Part shown: positions 63,696 through 64,000 of the stretch, piece after piece
Layout of the letters: each line of letters opens with the position of its first letter
How positions within the stretch are numbered: position 1 is the stretch's first letter
Source of the DNA: Methanocorpusculum sp.
Lineage (GTDB): Archaea > Halobacteriota > Methanomicrobia > Methanomicrobiales > Methanocorpusculaceae
DNA length: 64,000 bases
Assembly: GCA_029987235.1 (NCBI GenBank)
Contig: DALTWF010000006.1
Span: forward strand, 3,927-67,926
Direction: 5' to 3'
Notes under the pieces: generated by a model
What the model saw: only the letters and a program-made list of their open reading frames with translations
Told to the model about the DNA's origin: nothing
Database searches by the model: none
Program-made: the position numbers and the translations under genes

Positions 63696-64000
63696 TGGCC
63701 GCAAAGAAAAAAGTCGATACAATAGAGGGTAAGAAGACGATGAAAAAAGAGGTGAAGAAACCGGTCAAGGCAGAGCCGAAGGCAGCAGCCAAGAAAGAGG
63801 TCAAGACTCCTGCAAAAGCCCCTAGCAAGAAAGAGGTCAAAGCACCGGCAAAAGCCCCGGCTAAGAAAGAGGTCAAAGCACCGGCAAAAGCCCCGGCTAA
63901 GAAAGAGGTCAAAGCACCGGCAAAAGCCTCTGGCAAGAAAGAGGTCAAAGCACCGGCAAAAGCCCCGGCTAAGAAAGAGGTCAAAGCACCGGCAAAAGCC
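63695..64000 (+). CDS. Lys/Ala-rich repeat protein, 3' end outside the window
   Basis: An open frame from ATG 63695 continues past the window's right edge. After a basic N-terminus (AAKKKVDTIEGKKTMKKEVK) it consists of a 12-residue repeat, KKEVKAPAKAPA, with minor variants (APS, ASG). Tails of this type occur in histone H1-like and other nucleic acid-binding proteins in bacteria and archaea, but the remaining domain is not visible. The ATG shares one base with the stop of the ATP-grasp gene. The same frame gives a long spurious frame on the other strand. Confidence 0.7.
   Translation, partial: MAAKKKVDTIEGKKTMKKEVKKPVKAEPKAAAKKEVKTPAKAPSKKEVKAPAKAPAKKEVKAPAKAPAKKEVKAPAKASGKKEVKAPAKAPAKKEVKAPAKA
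63791..64000 (+). repeat. Tandem 36-nt coding repeats
   Basis: Units of 36 nt start at 63791, 63827, 63863, 63899, 63935 and 63971 (the last cut by the window edge). Later copies are nearly identical, which suggests recent expansion. There are no spacers, so it is not CRISPR. Confidence 0.9.

Noticed and set aside
63791..64000. 36-nt periodic repeats resembling a CRISPR array
   Set aside because: The units abut without spacers and stay in one reading frame.

Overview
The window reads as a chromosome segment of a methanogenic archaeon, most likely a Methanocorpusculum-like member of the Methanomicrobiales. The evidence is biosynthesis of methanogen coenzymes (CofG for F420, RFAP synthase for methanopterin, the archaeal ArfC-type pyrimidine reductase), a methanogenesis marker 12 protein, F420H2 oxidase (FprA), archaeal NusA and ProRS, EndoQ, aTrm56, TATA boxes about 26 nt upstream of apparently leaderless genes, and archaeal-style lipoproteins. 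The species call is an inference; no search could be run. There is no rRNA, CRISPR array or intact insertion sequence. One tRNA (Asn, GTT) is present.

Layout. 1-6.1 kb: a surface-glycan cluster of six glycosyltransferase-type genes (DUF4422 fragment, GT8, four GT2). 6.1-6.9 kb: a gene-free block of nested inverted repeats. 6.9-15.4 kb: SWIM zinc-finger protein, nitrilase-type amidase, DUF5654 protein, a two-gene activase/dehydratase-like iron-sulfur system and PepD. 15.4-20.5 kb: two tiny ORFs, marker 12, hisE-nusA-proS, and fprA with a divergent promoter carrying a three-copy motif. 20.5-24.0 kb: the most interesting locus. Two small proteins end in a matching 26-residue CLYGCP cassette and are followed, with overlapping start/stop codons, by a radical SAM/SPASM protein fused to a JAMM metallopeptidase domain; then come a PP-loop-like protein without its P-loop and nadE. 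24-36.3 kb: a GGDEF diguanylate cyclase (rare in archaea), flavin/pterin/lipid genes, surE, a Fic protein behind three operator-like sites, flavodoxin, EndoQ, patatin and hisF/methyltransferase/hisI.

36.6-41.7 kb: a polyphosphate block with two complete Ppk1 paralogues flanking a Ppx. 42-56.1 kb: a membrane/secreted block with two EamA transporters fused to a repeated multi-TM module, a stand-alone copy of that module, a DUF3089 lipoprotein, a clostripain-type surface protease, and a hybrid histidine kinase embedded among three solute-binding lipoproteins without any permease. 56.5-64 kb: cofG with a small membrane protein, NUDIX, DUF2786, Map and PepQ, two winged-helix regulators, tRNA-Asn, aTrm56, an ATP-grasp protein, and the start of a Lys/Ala-rich protein built from a 12-residue repeat.

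The strongest candidate for an undescribed system is 20575-23255. Its shared cassette, dedicated rSAM-SPASM-JAMM enzyme and compact operon look like a ribosomally made, post-translationally modified peptide pathway whose modifying and proteolytic activities are joined in one polypeptide. All functional readings come from motifs seen in the translated sequence and family knowledge.
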